A stretch of 50,338 nucleotides of DNA from an uncultured Oscillospiraceae bacterium (GTDB taxonomy: Bacteria; Bacillota; Clostridia; Oscillospirales; Ruminococcaceae): the NCBI GenBank assembly GCA_934488695.1, contig CAKSSH010000005.1:1-50338 (forward strand). Reading direction: 5' to 3'. Made by a program: the position numbers and the translations under genes. Under the pieces are notes generated by a model. It worked only from the letters and a program-made list of their open reading frames with translations. It searched no databases and was not told the origin of the DNA. Positions 7,953 to 16,049 of this stretch are shown in pieces. The first letter of the stretch is position 1, and each line of letters opens with the position of its first letter.

Positions 7953-8225
7953 CCGGCACCTCCACTCTTTTTTGATTTCATTGTGACCGGAAAATTAAAA
8001 GAATATGCAGTTTTGTTTTTCCTTTTAAAAAGAATTTATTGTTTTTTCTTGCCATATTCATTATACCGAATGTAAAAAGATTGTTTACATAATCCCTATC
8101 CATAAGGTTTCTTTTTTTGTGGAAAACTCGGTGGAAAATGTGGAAAACTATTGAAAGAGACCCTTTTTAATTTTCAAAACCGAATGAATATATAAAAATT
8201 ATGTCAAATTACAGCCGGTAAAAAA

Positions 8226-8245
8226 GGCGCCGCAAAAGCGGCGCC
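8226..8245 (-). terminator. Terminator downstream of the Cys/His-repeat gene
   Basis: An 8-bp all-GC stem (8226-8233 with 8238-8245), AAAA loop, followed on the minus strand by CTTTTTTACC. Confidence 0.75.
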
Positions 8246-8299
8246 AAACCCTTTCAAAAACATTTCGGTTTCGTAGCACAGACGTTAGGTATCGTTGAA

Positions 8300-8328
8300 A
8301 GCGCGCCGGACAATTTGTCCGGCGCGCT
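8300..8328. other. Strong GC hairpin, 13-bp stem, no T-run
   Basis: 8300-8312 pairs with 8316-8328 around a 3-base ATT loop. It follows the stop codon of the minus-strand gene by about 36 bases but has no T-run. It is probably a 3'-end stabiliser or the first half of a double terminator with 8226-8245. Confidence 0.5.
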
Positions 8329-8364
8329 CGACTCGCCGACGGGCACAATGCCGACGGACGACAA

Positions 8365-9060
8365 TTATCTATCGTTTTCCGGATTGCGAGAAGTCAAAAG
8401 GCCGATCGTGCGCTCAATCGCGTCTCGCGCGGTGCCAAAGTCGGCATTTTCGCCGGAATTGCGATAATCAAACATTTCGGTAAAATGATGCAGCTCCTGC
8501 CGAAGCGCCTGCAGACCTTGCAGCGTCAATCGATCCACTGCGTCTTCAAACTCTCGGCGTCGACGCCCGGAGACTGCCGGCGCGCTGTAGGCAAACAGCT
8601 CTCGATAATGCAGATAACAAATTTCCGGCTGTGCGTGAAAGCGTTCCCGAAAATCCTCTTGCTCACTATAAAGCTTTGCAATATTTGCGTACATCCGCTG
8701 TTCGGACCAAGCAATCCTTTCACAAACAAAACAGTCATGTGGTGCCACCTGTCCGCTTTTCATTTCATGCTTATCCGGCCGGCTCTTCTTTTTTTGAATA
8801 TTTTTCATAACTTCATCCAAATGCGTTTCCAAAATCAACGCCATCGGCAAACGACTACGCCGCACAGCCATCTTAAAAAGATGGTCTTTGCAAAAGCCTT
8901 TTCGATTGGTTTCGATTCGCACATCCGACTCCATCATAGCAGGCCCCAACACAAAATCCAGCGCCCGCTCCTCCAGTAGGTTTCGCAGCCGGCAAAGCGG
9001 ACAGCCATCCGCAGTTTCAAAAATTTCCCGGACCGGGATTGTATAAATTCTTTCGCCCAA
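8365..9060 (-). CDS. DUF6062-type protein with two tandem Cys2-CysHis repeats
   Basis: 231 residues, starting at TTG 9058-9060 because AAGGAGG lies 8 bases upstream and no ATG is near. Two equivalent halves are visible: C20-x2-C23 then C57-x2-H60, and C110-x2-C113 then C148-x2-H151. The internal spacings are almost identical (33 and 34 residues), and similar hydrophobic and charged residues lie between. Each half can form one treble-clef-like zinc site, so the protein looks like an internal duplication. A similar Clostridia-restricted family is catalogued as DUF6062. There is no catalytic motif and no membrane segment. DNA, RNA or protein binding is a guess. It is monocistronic, with its own extended -10 and terminator. 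Confidence 0.7.
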   Translation of the reverse strand: MGERIYTIPVREIFETADGCPLCRLRNLLEERALDFVLGPAMMESDVRIETNRKGFCKDHLFKMAVRRSRLPMALILETHLDEVMKNIQKKKSRPDKHEMKSGQVAPHDCFVCERIAWSEQRMYANIAKLYSEQEDFRERFHAQPEICYLHYRELFAYSAPAVSGRRRREFEDAVDRLTLQGLQALRQELHHFTEMFDYRNSGENADFGTARDAIERTIGLLTSRNPENDR

Positions 9061-9091
9061 AAAAGAGGCCTCCTTGCTGCTTTTTAAAGAA

Positions 9092-9097
9092 ATTATA
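9092..9097 (-). promoter_or_regulatory. Extended -10 promoter of the Cys/His-repeat gene
   Basis: Minus-strand TGGTATAAT with the TATAAT at 9092-9097; the -35 region is poor. Start site about 39 bases before the TTG codon. The stretch 9098-9185 between this and the next gene shows only a weak GC-rich hairpin followed by T6. Confidence 0.55.
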
Positions 9098-9185
9098 CCA
9101 TTTTATTGTTAAAAAGGAAAGCTTCTTTTGGAATTTTTAAAAAAGCCCTGCCGGACAGCCAATAATCCGCAGCAAGAGACGCTTT

Positions 9186-9713
9186 TTACTGCGCCTCATA
9201 TAAATTATAGTAACGAATGATTTTATCCCAGGTTGCGCGATCCAGCTCACCATGTTCGGCAAGGCCGCAGATACGCTGAAACCGACGAATGTTATTTTCG
9301 GTTTGTTTATTAAGATGGCCGCAAATTTCCCCTTTTTCATACGCCGAGAACTGTTCGGCCAGCTTTTGAAAAATCAGCTGGACCACATAAATTGACATAT
9401 CCTTTTCCCCACTTCGGACTCTGTGTCCCGCATTTGGAAAAAAATCCGCTTTTTGCGTTTCGCTCATTTCTTTTTTCAGCATCGAAAATTGACGTGCAAT
9501 TTCATTAAAGGTCTTTGTATCGGCTTCGCCGGTAACCGGCAACTGATTTTTTGTCTGAAACTGGCGCACCGCCTCCGCAGTTCTCGGACCGAAGATACCG
9601 TCCGGGATGACCCGAACGCCATCCCGATGCCGCGCCAGCGTATACAGCATGTTTTGCAAATCATAAACCGCTTTCCTGTATCCCGGACGCAATGCCGCAG
9701 GCCGATTTTCCAT
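9186..9713 (-). CDS. Protein with two peptidoglycan-binding (PG_binding_1) domains
   Basis: 175 residues. The first repeat (about 10-75) has the full signature: aromatic LQNMLYTLARH, then IPDGIFGPRTAEAVRQFQ, then LPVTGEADTKTFNEI. The second (about 105-172) is divergent but keeps NIRRFQRICGL and GELDRATWDKI. It lacks a signal peptide and any catalytic domain. It is last in the run that starts with the SpoVB-like flippase and lies 19 bases after the SpoIID/peptidoglycan-binding gene, so the two repeat proteins are probably made together. With no export signal, it may be placed in a compartment of the sporulating cell or leave by mother-cell lysis; that is inference. Confidence 0.8.
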   Translation of the reverse strand: MENRPAALRPGYRKAVYDLQNMLYTLARHRDGVRVIPDGIFGPRTAEAVRQFQTKNQLPVTGEADTKTFNEIARQFSMLKKEMSETQKADFFPNAGHRVRSGEKDMSIYVVQLIFQKLAEQFSAYEKGEICGHLNKQTENNIRRFQRICGLAEHGELDRATWDKIIRYYNLYEAQ

Positions 9714-9732
9714 GTGTCCTCCTCCTTCAGCT

Positions 9733-11124
9733 CTATTGTTTTAAAACATAAGTGGGCGCCTGCTCGCTGCCGCGCAGCTGCTGCATTCGCAGATCGGTAT
9801 AAACCGTCGTGATTTCATTAAAGGTTTCTTCATTGACAATCCCGTCCGTTTTCAGGCCAAACTCGTTTTGAAAACGTCGCACCGCCGTTGTCGTGCTGGG
9901 TCCGAAATAGCCCGAGGGCGCGACTGTCGGAACATTTTTGAAAAACAGTGCAATATAGTTTAAATATTCCTGAATAGCCTTGACCGAATCCCCCCGCATC
10001 CCCTGTTTCAGCTCAAAGCCGGGATAAGTTTGAGTCAGTGGAAAAGCAACCTCGATTGGAATGTTTGCAATAATAGAGCGATAATCGGCATAAATTTCAT
10101 TCCATGTTTTTTCATCGACAATACCGGTCGCCTCCAGGTTGTGATTTCGCTGAAAAGCCAACACACTTTCGCGCGTCTTTTCACCGAATATACCGTCCAC
10201 CGTAACATTCGGAATAAATTCATTAAAAGCAGCCACATAGGACAAGAAATACTGCAGCACGCGGACACTTTCCCCGCGCGAGCCCAACTGCAGCGGCTTC
10301 GGATACTGTTTAGAAACATCCTCCAGCCGAATTCCCTCGGAGCTGAGCTCAGATATTTTTTTAACGCTGATATAAATCCGAATCAGCTGATACCAAGTAT
10401 TCCGGTCTACCTGCCCCGTCGGCTCCAAATTAAAAATTTCCTGAAAGATTCGGACTGCCTCAGCCGTTTGCCGACCGTAACGCCCGTCTACCTCCAGTTT
10501 CGGGATTCGAGGATAATTCACGGAAATGCGATTGAGCTGAATCTGTGTTCTGCTGACATTTCGGCCGTAATCGCCGATTTCCAGCGGCCTTCCGGGGTAT
10601 GATTCCGGCAAGTCTGCCACCGGCGCATTTCTCACGATCTCAATATCCTCCCCATAATAATACTGCAAAATCTGATACGGCACCTTGCCCTGCTCGGCTA
10701 AATTGACCGTGCCCCATTGAGAAAGGCCGTCGCAAGTGGTGGTAGTTCCGTTACAGTACTGCGAAAAAATCGGCCCGTATGTGCCGACTCGCCGAATATA
10801 ATCATCATACAAATCATCCACGATTCGGCTGACTACGCCGAAAATATCGCGTCCGTACTGAAACGCTTGGTCGCACTGGGTCGAGTTGGTAATGTCAAAA
10901 TCCCGCCCCTGGCTGCGATACCATTCGGTAAAAACACGATTCAGGGCAAAGGTCGTCTGTGCATAAATATTGGCACGCAAAGCAGCCTCCGGCCACGTCG
11001 GATAAACCTCGCTGCAGGCTACGTTCTTGATGTAGTCAATAAAAGGGACCGTCACATTTTCGGCCGGGTCATTCGGTCGACCAAGATGTACCGTAATGTG
11101 CTCCGGAACAATAACTTCAACCAT
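9733..11124 (-). CDS. SpoIID-like domain plus three peptidoglycan-binding domains
   Basis: 463 residues. Residues about 25-170 look like a SpoIID/LytB-type domain: VACSEVYPTWPEAALRANIY corresponds to the conserved helix with EALKAQ, FDITNSTQCDQAF to the FDV..ST..Q motif, and TTTCDGLSQWG to the glycine/serine-rich end. SpoIID itself is a lytic transglycosylase with a catalytic Glu in the first motif, and a Glu is present there. Three PG_binding_1 repeats follow (about 185-255, 285-350, 375-440), each with DGxxG or SGYFGxxT and a TG(I/Q)V(D/N)xxTW/F ending. There is no signal peptide or transmembrane helix. It is 17 bases from the next upstream gene and clearly co-transcribed. A role in spore or cell-wall peptidoglycan handling is likely. 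Confidence 0.75.
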   Translation of the reverse strand: MVEVIVPEHITVHLGRPNDPAENVTVPFIDYIKNVACSEVYPTWPEAALRANIYAQTTFALNRVFTEWYRSQGRDFDITNSTQCDQAFQYGRDIFGVVSRIVDDLYDDYIRRVGTYGPIFSQYCNGTTTTCDGLSQWGTVNLAEQGKVPYQILQYYYGEDIEIVRNAPVADLPESYPGRPLEIGDYGRNVSRTQIQLNRISVNYPRIPKLEVDGRYGRQTAEAVRIFQEIFNLEPTGQVDRNTWYQLIRIYISVKKISELSSEGIRLEDVSKQYPKPLQLGSRGESVRVLQYFLSYVAAFNEFIPNVTVDGIFGEKTRESVLAFQRNHNLEATGIVDEKTWNEIYADYRSIIANIPIEVAFPLTQTYPGFELKQGMRGDSVKAIQEYLNYIALFFKNVPTVAPSGYFGPSTTTAVRRFQNEFGLKTDGIVNEETFNEITTVYTDLRMQQLRGSEQAPTYVLKQ

Positions 11125-11141
11125 ATCGCTCCTCCTTTTGG

Positions 11142-12491
11142 CTAAAACAACTGCTGCTGCGGAATCATATTTGCCGCTAAAACCGATTCAATACCGCCGA
11201 ACAGCTGTATTTCCAGATTCGACTGCGGCTCATATCCCTCGGCACGAATATCCGCTCGGTACATAACAAAGGGGTTGGGCGTATCCGGATTTAGCGATAA
11301 GGTGCGATCCGGCGCCGGCAGCTCCAGACGAGCCGTGTTGCCGCTTTGATCGGTGCTTAGTACCGAAAGCAAATCATCTCCCGACGCACTGCGCACCCGA
11401 ATCAGTGCATTCTCAATCGGATAAGCTCGCTGCGCCGCAAAGACTTCAAAATGCAAATAGGCTTTATCCGTCAACGCAGGCGGCGTCTGCTGCATGCAGT
11501 CATCCGAATTCCCGGTATTTGCCGGCGGCGAATACATTGCGAATTCTCCGCCGCGCAGACAGGTTTGTCTTGCCACTTGACGTCGGCGCTCCTCCTGCTG
11601 CTCGCCCGGCTCTGCCGAGACAATTTCCGCCTCACCTTGCATACCTTCTTGCTCGTTTTTTGTCTTCTCGTCCTGCGCACCGACTTGCTCGCTCGCTTCC
11701 TTTTCATCCGGCAGCAGGATGCTTTGTTCGCTTTCCGCCTTTACGGCGCTTTTTTGCATACTGTCGCCCGCACCGTTCAAGGCTTCTTGTGTAGTTGACA
11801 TCAATTCGGGCGACTTTTCAAGGCCGCTCGCCGCACCCGTCGTTCTTCCGAAAACGCCCTGCACAGATTTCTGTGACGCAACCGACGCCGAAATTTTTCC
11901 ATCCTCGTCCGCCGGCTTCTTTTGCATAGGCTCCGCAACCGTTTCTGTCGCTGTTTTTGCCGGTTTGTCAACGCTGTTTTGCTGCGCTGATATTACAGAG
12001 CGATCACTCGGCTGCGGCGGCTCAACGGCATTTTCATTCAAGCCGCCATGCGATGCCGGCATCGAAGATATCGTTTCTCGATCTTTCATGGATGATAAAG
12101 CCAAATCCTCATAGGAAGCCTCACGACGCTTTGAAAATGCTGAGGCCGGCTCATCTCCTGCCTGTACAACCTGTCGATTCTGCGCCAATATTTCCTCAAT
12201 CTTTTTTTGCAGCGCCGTGCGACTATCCGGTGAAAATTGCGGAAAACGCAGCTCGCGTGACTCATTTTGCAGCCGGCTTTTGCTTTCATTTGTCCGCTCT
12301 TCCCGGCGTTTTTCTTCCATAGCATTAGACGTTTGCTGCTGCATTTTGACAGGGTGCTCCGGTGAAATCGCCTTTTTCTCATCTTCGGCCGACAAATCAT
12401 CATGATCGACCGGCGCTGCCTTTTGCGCTTTTTCCATCATTTGGCGCATTTGCGCTTTATAGTGTTCAATTAGTTGTTCTGTCGTCGGCAT
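11142..12491 (-). CDS. Low-complexity protein with C-terminal beta-sandwich domain
   Basis: 449 residues. The first 20 residues form a helix (EQLIEHYKAQMRQMMEKAQ). Residues 20-340 are Gln/Glu/Lys/Ser/Ala-rich, without hydrophobic segments and probably disordered. The last 105-110 residues are folded: LHFEVFAAQRAYPIENALIRVR, a turn with TDQSGNTARLELPAP, and YRADIRAEGYEP, the pattern of a carboxypeptidase-regulatory or transthyretin-like sandwich. The start ATG overlaps the end of the SpoVB-like gene by 22 bases, so translation is coupled. I do not recognise the full-length protein. Its neighbours suggest a structural or scaffold part of a spore-envelope module. Confidence 0.7.
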   Translation of the reverse strand: MPTTEQLIEHYKAQMRQMMEKAQKAAPVDHDDLSAEDEKKAISPEHPVKMQQQTSNAMEEKRREERTNESKSRLQNESRELRFPQFSPDSRTALQKKIEEILAQNRQVVQAGDEPASAFSKRREASYEDLALSSMKDRETISSMPASHGGLNENAVEPPQPSDRSVISAQQNSVDKPAKTATETVAEPMQKKPADEDGKISASVASQKSVQGVFGRTTGAASGLEKSPELMSTTQEALNGAGDSMQKSAVKAESEQSILLPDEKEASEQVGAQDEKTKNEQEGMQGEAEIVSAEPGEQQEERRRQVARQTCLRGGEFAMYSPPANTGNSDDCMQQTPPALTDKAYLHFEVFAAQRAYPIENALIRVRSASGDDLLSVLSTDQSGNTARLELPAPDRTLSLNPDTPNPFVMYRADIRAEGYEPQSNLEIQLFGGIESVLAANMIPQQQLF

Positions 12492-14101
12492 AGCGTTGTT
12501 CCCCCGTTCTTTCGGTGAATATCACTTTGACTATTATGTATGCGCATACGGATTCTAAAATGCCTTTTTTCGCCGCCACATCGTATCCATTTTTTCATTT
12601 CGTGCAAATCCCTTGCCATCGCGCCGCCGGAAAACATCAAACCTGTTAAAAACAACAGCAGTGACAAGCTCAGCTGCAAACCGAGCGCTATTGCAGGCGG
12701 TAGCTTTAAAAAAATTGACTCGGTTACGATACGCACCGTACCAATCGACAACAAGGCCGCCAAAAACGGCAGCAAAACATCCTGCCGGAATTGAAGCTTG
12801 TTTTGCGAAAGCTTTAAGGTTCGCCGGATTCCGAGACAGGCGTTAAGCATAGTTGAAACGTAAACAACCGAAATATAGCCGTAAAGCCCAAAACGCGGCA
12901 CTAAAAAATAAATCATAATAATACTAACTACAGTGTCAATACTGCTATAGCACAAAACCCGCTTATACTCGCCGAGACCTTTTAAAATACCGTCCGAGAT
13001 TTGGTCAATATACCAAAAAGGTATCAGCGGCGCCATCATTTCCATCATAGCGCCGGCCTGTGCATCATGATACAAAAACTTGCCGAGTCTGCGCCCGTAT
13101 AAAATAAAAGCAGTTGATACAAACAGTGAAAACAGCATAGAAAGCCGGATGCTTAATCCAGCCGAACGCCGAATTTGGGCTTGTCGCCCTCGTTCCTGTG
13201 CCTCGGTAAACTCCGGGATCAGCAAGCCGGCAAGCGAAAGCGGCACAATAGAAGGAAACATTAAAATCGGCAAGACCATAGAGCACAGGGTTCCGTACCC
13301 GCTCAGCGCGCCGCTCTCAGAAGCACCATACCGTCGAAATCCAGCAGGAATCATCACATTTTCAACCGTTTGCAGTCCCGATTTTAAATATGCCCCGGCT
13401 GCCGCCGAAAAGGCAATGGAAACAACTTTCCCGAAAATTCCGACGCTTTTTTTGCGAAAATTTTCTTCTCGACGAAAAAAATAAAAGCAGAGCAGAAAAA
13501 GAGCGCTTACAATTTCCGAGCAAGCAGTCGACGCAACAAGAGCACAACAAGACAACTCCACCGTTTTTTCCGTTATGCGAGCCATCATAGCAAAGAACGA
13601 CGCAATTTGAACAAGCTGCTCCAGCACTCGTGCCACAACCGTCAAAGAAACCTTACGGATCGCATAAAAATAGCCCGAAACAGCCGAAGAGGCCGCAATA
13701 AACGGCAAACTGACGGAAAACGCCCGCAGTGAGGCGACCGTTCGACGGTCTGACAGCAATCGGACGCCGATCGGCTCTGAAAAAGCATAAACCAACACCA
13801 TGGACAGGCTGCCGAAGGCAACGCTGTAAAGCAGACAGCAGCGCATAACATCACCGCAGCTTCGAGCACCGTCGTGAGCAAATTTTTGCGCCACCAGCCG
13901 GGTTGCCGCAAATTGAACGCCGGAGGTAGCTAACGTCACCGAAACATTATAAACTGCAAAGGTCAGCTGATACAGTCCCATACACTCTGCGCCAACGCGA
14001 TTAGAAACCGACACACGAAACGCCGTAAAGACAAGCCGCAGCAAAAGTGTTACAGTAATTGTCAGCAACGCATTTTGCAGAAAAACCCTGCGCTTTTCCA
14101 T
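12470..14101 (-). CDS. SpoVB-family polysaccharide/lipid flippase (MOP superfamily)
   Basis: 543 residues with about 14 hydrophobic segments, the MOP/MATE-like fold of SpoVB, MurJ and Wzx. The start is placed at ATG 14099-14101, which follows AAGGCGG, rather than the ATG 18 bases upstream, which has no ribosome site. Motifs such as VGAECMGLYQLTFAVYNV near the N-terminus and GVQFAATRLVAQ are typical of SpoVB-type proteins, which move lipid-linked precursors across the membrane and are needed for spore cortex synthesis in Bacillus. The C-terminal 35 residues are hydrophilic, Arg/His-rich and overlap the next gene. First gene of a four-gene run with peptidoglycan-binding proteins. Confidence 0.85.
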   Translation of the reverse strand: MEKRRVFLQNALLTITVTLLLRLVFTAFRVSVSNRVGAECMGLYQLTFAVYNVSVTLATSGVQFAATRLVAQKFAHDGARSCGDVMRCCLLYSVAFGSLSMVLVYAFSEPIGVRLLSDRRTVASLRAFSVSLPFIAASSAVSGYFYAIRKVSLTVVARVLEQLVQIASFFAMMARITEKTVELSCCALVASTACSEIVSALFLLCFYFFRREENFRKKSVGIFGKVVSIAFSAAAGAYLKSGLQTVENVMIPAGFRRYGASESGALSGYGTLCSMVLPILMFPSIVPLSLAGLLIPEFTEAQERGRQAQIRRSAGLSIRLSMLFSLFVSTAFILYGRRLGKFLYHDAQAGAMMEMMAPLIPFWYIDQISDGILKGLGEYKRVLCYSSIDTVVSIIMIYFLVPRFGLYGYISVVYVSTMLNACLGIRRTLKLSQNKLQFRQDVLLPFLAALLSIGTVRIVTESIFLKLPPAIALGLQLSLSLLLFLTGLMFSGGAMARDLHEMKKWIRCGGEKRHFRIRMRIHNSQSDIHRKNGGTTLCRRQNN

Positions 14102-14128
14102 AAGTTTCCGCCTTTTCATTGAAAACGC

Positions 14129-14157
14129 TTGAAATTTAACCCAAAAACGAATATACT
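14129..14157 (+). promoter_or_regulatory. Promoter of the LUD gene
   Basis: TTGAAA (14129-14134), 17-base spacer, TATACT (14152-14157), then AAAAAAGGAGG and the ATG. Confidence 0.7.
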
Positions 14158-14181
14158 GAAAATAAAAAAGGAGGCTGTGAA

Positions 14182-14856
14182 ATGGATAAATATCCCGAAG
14201 CTATTTTAAATATGCAGCTTGAACGAACAGCACATGCGCTTGAACACAACGGCATACAGTCCTTTGTTGTATCCGACTCCGCACAGGTCTCGCCGCTAAT
14301 CCAAACTCTGCTGAAGCCCGGCGACACCGTTTCTTTCGGCGGTTCCGAAACCCTACGTCAATGCGGTGTTCTGTCTCTGCTGCGAAGCGGATCCTACCGG
14401 TTGTTAGACCGTTCCGAGCCGGGACTGACGTCTGAGCAAATTGAGGAAATCTACAGGAATTCCTTTTCGGCGGACGCCTATTTCTGCAGCGCCAATGCCA
14501 TCACCGAGCAGGGCGAGATCTATAATGTGGATGGATACGGAAACCGCATTGCAGCCATAGCTTTCGGCCCGAAGTCGGTTATTATGGTGGTCGGCGCCAA
14601 TAAAATTGTCCGAAACTTAAAAGAGGCTCAGCTTCGGGTTAAATCCATAGCAGCGCCGGCAAACTGTCTTCGCTTGTCTAAGGAAACCTATTGCAGCAAG
14701 TGCGGTCAATGCTCCTCTTTGGTGACCGGAAATCGCGAAATGACCGCCGGATGCGACAGCGCAGACCGTATTTGCAGCAGCTACCTTATCTTAGGAAAAC
14801 AACAAAGGAAAGGCCGCATCAAGGTCATCCTGGTTGCGCAAACGCTCGGATTTTAA
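14182..14856 (+). CDS. LUD domain protein (LutC/YkgG-like)
   Basis: 224 residues with the LUD fold signature: GDTVSFGGSETLRQCGV near 46-62, SANAITEQGEIYNVDGYGNRIAA near 104-126 and a MVVGANKIVRNLKEA segment near 135-150. The C-terminal portion carries six cysteines (YCSKCGQCSS, GCDSADRIC) as in stand-alone Clostridial members. LutC is part of the LutABC lactate oxidation complex, but LutA and LutB are not here and stand-alone LUD proteins are of unknown role. AAGGAGG lies 7 bases before ATG. Its divergent neighbour is the SpoVB-like gene, so it forms a one-gene unit. Confidence 0.85.
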   Translation: MDKYPEAILNMQLERTAHALEHNGIQSFVVSDSAQVSPLIQTLLKPGDTVSFGGSETLRQCGVLSLLRSGSYRLLDRSEPGLTSEQIEEIYRNSFSADAYFCSANAITEQGEIYNVDGYGNRIAAIAFGPKSVIMVVGANKIVRNLKEAQLRVKSIAAPANCLRLSKETYCSKCGQCSSLVTGNREMTAGCDSADRICSSYLILGKQQRKGRIKVILVAQTLGF

Positions 14857-14892
14857 ATTTGCAAAAAAATAAAACTTTTTAAAGTAATTATA

Positions 14893-14921
14893 TTGAATTT
14901 TTGTTTTTGTTATGCTATAAT
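14893..14921 (+). promoter_or_regulatory. Promoter of tRNA-Arg
   Basis: TTGAAT (14893-14898), 17-base spacer, TATAAT (14916-14921), with TG one base before the -10. Confidence 0.8.
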
Positions 14922-14953
14922 TATAAGGTCGGCGGGAAATATCCCGTCGATTT

Positions 14954-15028
14954 GCCCCTGTAGCTCAGTGGATAGAGCATTGGCCTCCGACGCCATGTGC
15001 GCTGGTTCGACTCCAGTCAGGGGTACCA
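14954..15028 (+). tRNA. tRNA-Arg (anticodon CCG)
   Basis: The cloverleaf can be drawn by eye. Acceptor GCCCCTG pairs with CAGGGGT (one G-U). The D arm is GCTCAGTGGATAGAGC. The anticodon loop CTCCGAC carries CCG, reading the Arg codon CGG. The T arm has TTCGACT. The CCA end is encoded. The outermost anticodon-stem pair is a U-U mismatch, which is slightly unusual. Confidence 0.93.
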
Positions 15029-15029
15029 C

Positions 15030-15061
15030 AAAGCCGCGAGCGCGTTTGCGCTCGCGGCTTT
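15030..15061 (+). terminator. Terminator of tRNA-Arg
   Basis: A perfect 14-bp stem (15030-15043 with 15048-15061), GTTT loop, T-run inside and after the stem. Confidence 0.9.
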
Positions 15062-15152
15062 TAGCTTGCATTTTTTCGCCCCACACTATGAAAAGGCCGA
15101 CTTTTTCTCTAAAATCGCTGACAAACTACGGAGGCCTACACACAAAGAACCG

Positions 15153-15186
15153 AAAAAGCGGCCCGGCAATTGCCGGGCCGCTTTTT
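15153..15186. terminator. Bidirectional terminator, end of the clp operon
   Basis: 15153-15167 pairs with 15172-15186, a palindrome with flanking A5 and T5. It overlaps the stop codon of the minus-strand isomerase gene and ends the long clp operon; it also backs up the tRNA terminator. Confidence 0.85.
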
Positions 15187-16036
15187 ATCCGTTTTGTTTC
15201 AAAAATGAAAATCCTGTTTGAATCGCGTCAGGAGAGGCCTCCGGCCCTTCAAATTCTAATGAAATCCAGCCGTCATACCCGGATTTTTTCAAAATTGAAA
15301 GACATTGCCGCACCGGCACAACGCCGTGTCCGACAATCGTCCCGCGCAAATGATTTCCGCCAAGGGTGTCAAAAAAGCCCGGCGGGCACGGAAGCTGACC
15401 GCTTTTCAACAAAAAGTCCTTCACATGCACATGCATTGTATAGGGCGCTGCGACAGCAACCGCTTTAACCGGATTCACATCTGCACACAAGAAATTGCCG
15501 ATATCGCAAAGCCAGCCGTAATTTTCCTCGCCGACCGCTAATATCAATGCTTCCATCCGCTCCGGCGCCTGAAAAATAAACCCGTGGTTCTCGCTGCAGG
15601 TCCGGATCCCCTTTTGTTTGGCGTAACGCGAAACCTGCGCAACCGCCGGCGCAACCTTTTCGATCGCATTACGCCACGTGTACAGCGGCTCTTTCGGCAA
15701 AGACCAGCAAACATCATGCCGCAGCACCGACGCTCCCAATTTTTGTGCAACATCTACGCAGCTAAACAGGCGTTCGATTTCCCGATCGGTGTCATTCATC
15801 AAATTGGCAGAGACGGTATAAGCCGGGATTTCCAGCCCGAGCTTATCACAATGCTCGCGAATTTTTTCGGCGCATGCCATGGGTTCCTCGGTCAAGTGCC
15901 AGTCGGATTTATCAAGCTCGATAAACTCGATCCCATCAAAACCGATTTTATGGGCAATATCGCAAATCTCCAAGTAATCGCAATGCGAATGGCGGAGAAA
16001 CGAATCAAAGCTATAGCTGGACACACCGTATTTCAT
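15185..16036 (-). CDS. Sugar phosphate isomerase/epimerase (AP endonuclease family 2 TIM barrel)
   Basis: 283 residues from ATG 16034-16036, preceded by GAGGGGG at 8 bases; the GTG 21 bases upstream has no spacing for a ribosome site. The sequence has a complete xylose-isomerase-like TIM barrel. The usual metal ligands can be placed: Glu in GFDGIEFIE, Glu in RTCSENHG, Asp in WLCDIGN, His in MHVHVKDF and Glu in ISLEFEG near the end. Substrate cannot be predicted. It is the last gene after clpX with a 13-base gap, so it is co-transcribed with the protease genes, for no obvious metabolic reason. Confidence 0.85.
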   Translation of the reverse strand: MKYGVSSYSFDSFLRHSHCDYLEICDIAHKIGFDGIEFIELDKSDWHLTEEPMACAEKIREHCDKLGLEIPAYTVSANLMNDTDREIERLFSCVDVAQKLGASVLRHDVCWSLPKEPLYTWRNAIEKVAPAVAQVSRYAKQKGIRTCSENHGFIFQAPERMEALILAVGEENYGWLCDIGNFLCADVNPVKAVAVAAPYTMHVHVKDFLLKSGQLPCPPGFFDTLGGNHLRGTIVGHGVVPVRQCLSILKKSGYDGWISLEFEGPEASPDAIQTGFSFLKQNG

Positions 16037-16049
16037 CCTGAGCACCCCC

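Larger units (their letters stand above)
7953..8364. other. 412-base intergenic stretch: AT-rich, repeats and two hairpins
   Basis: No credible ORF. It holds, from left to right, a possible minus-strand -10 (8060-8065) for the small membrane protein, three near-direct repeats of the type TGTGGAAAA (8118-8126, 8130-8138, 8139-8147), an A/T-rich section 8155-8215, and two GC-rich hairpins listed separately. The remaining bases show no pattern I recognise. Confidence 0.5.

Noticed and set aside
8118..8147. Chromosomal origin of replication
   Set aside because: No dnaA, dnaN or rpmH near it and only imperfect DnaA-like boxes; kept only as a low-level observation.
11700..12100. Tandem repeat or CRISPR-like low complexity
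   Set aside because: The coding sequence is low complexity in composition, but I see no regular repeat unit or spacer structure.
14954..15190. Integrated element at the tRNA-Arg 3' end
   Set aside because: No integrase, no duplicated tRNA tail and only two terminators follow.
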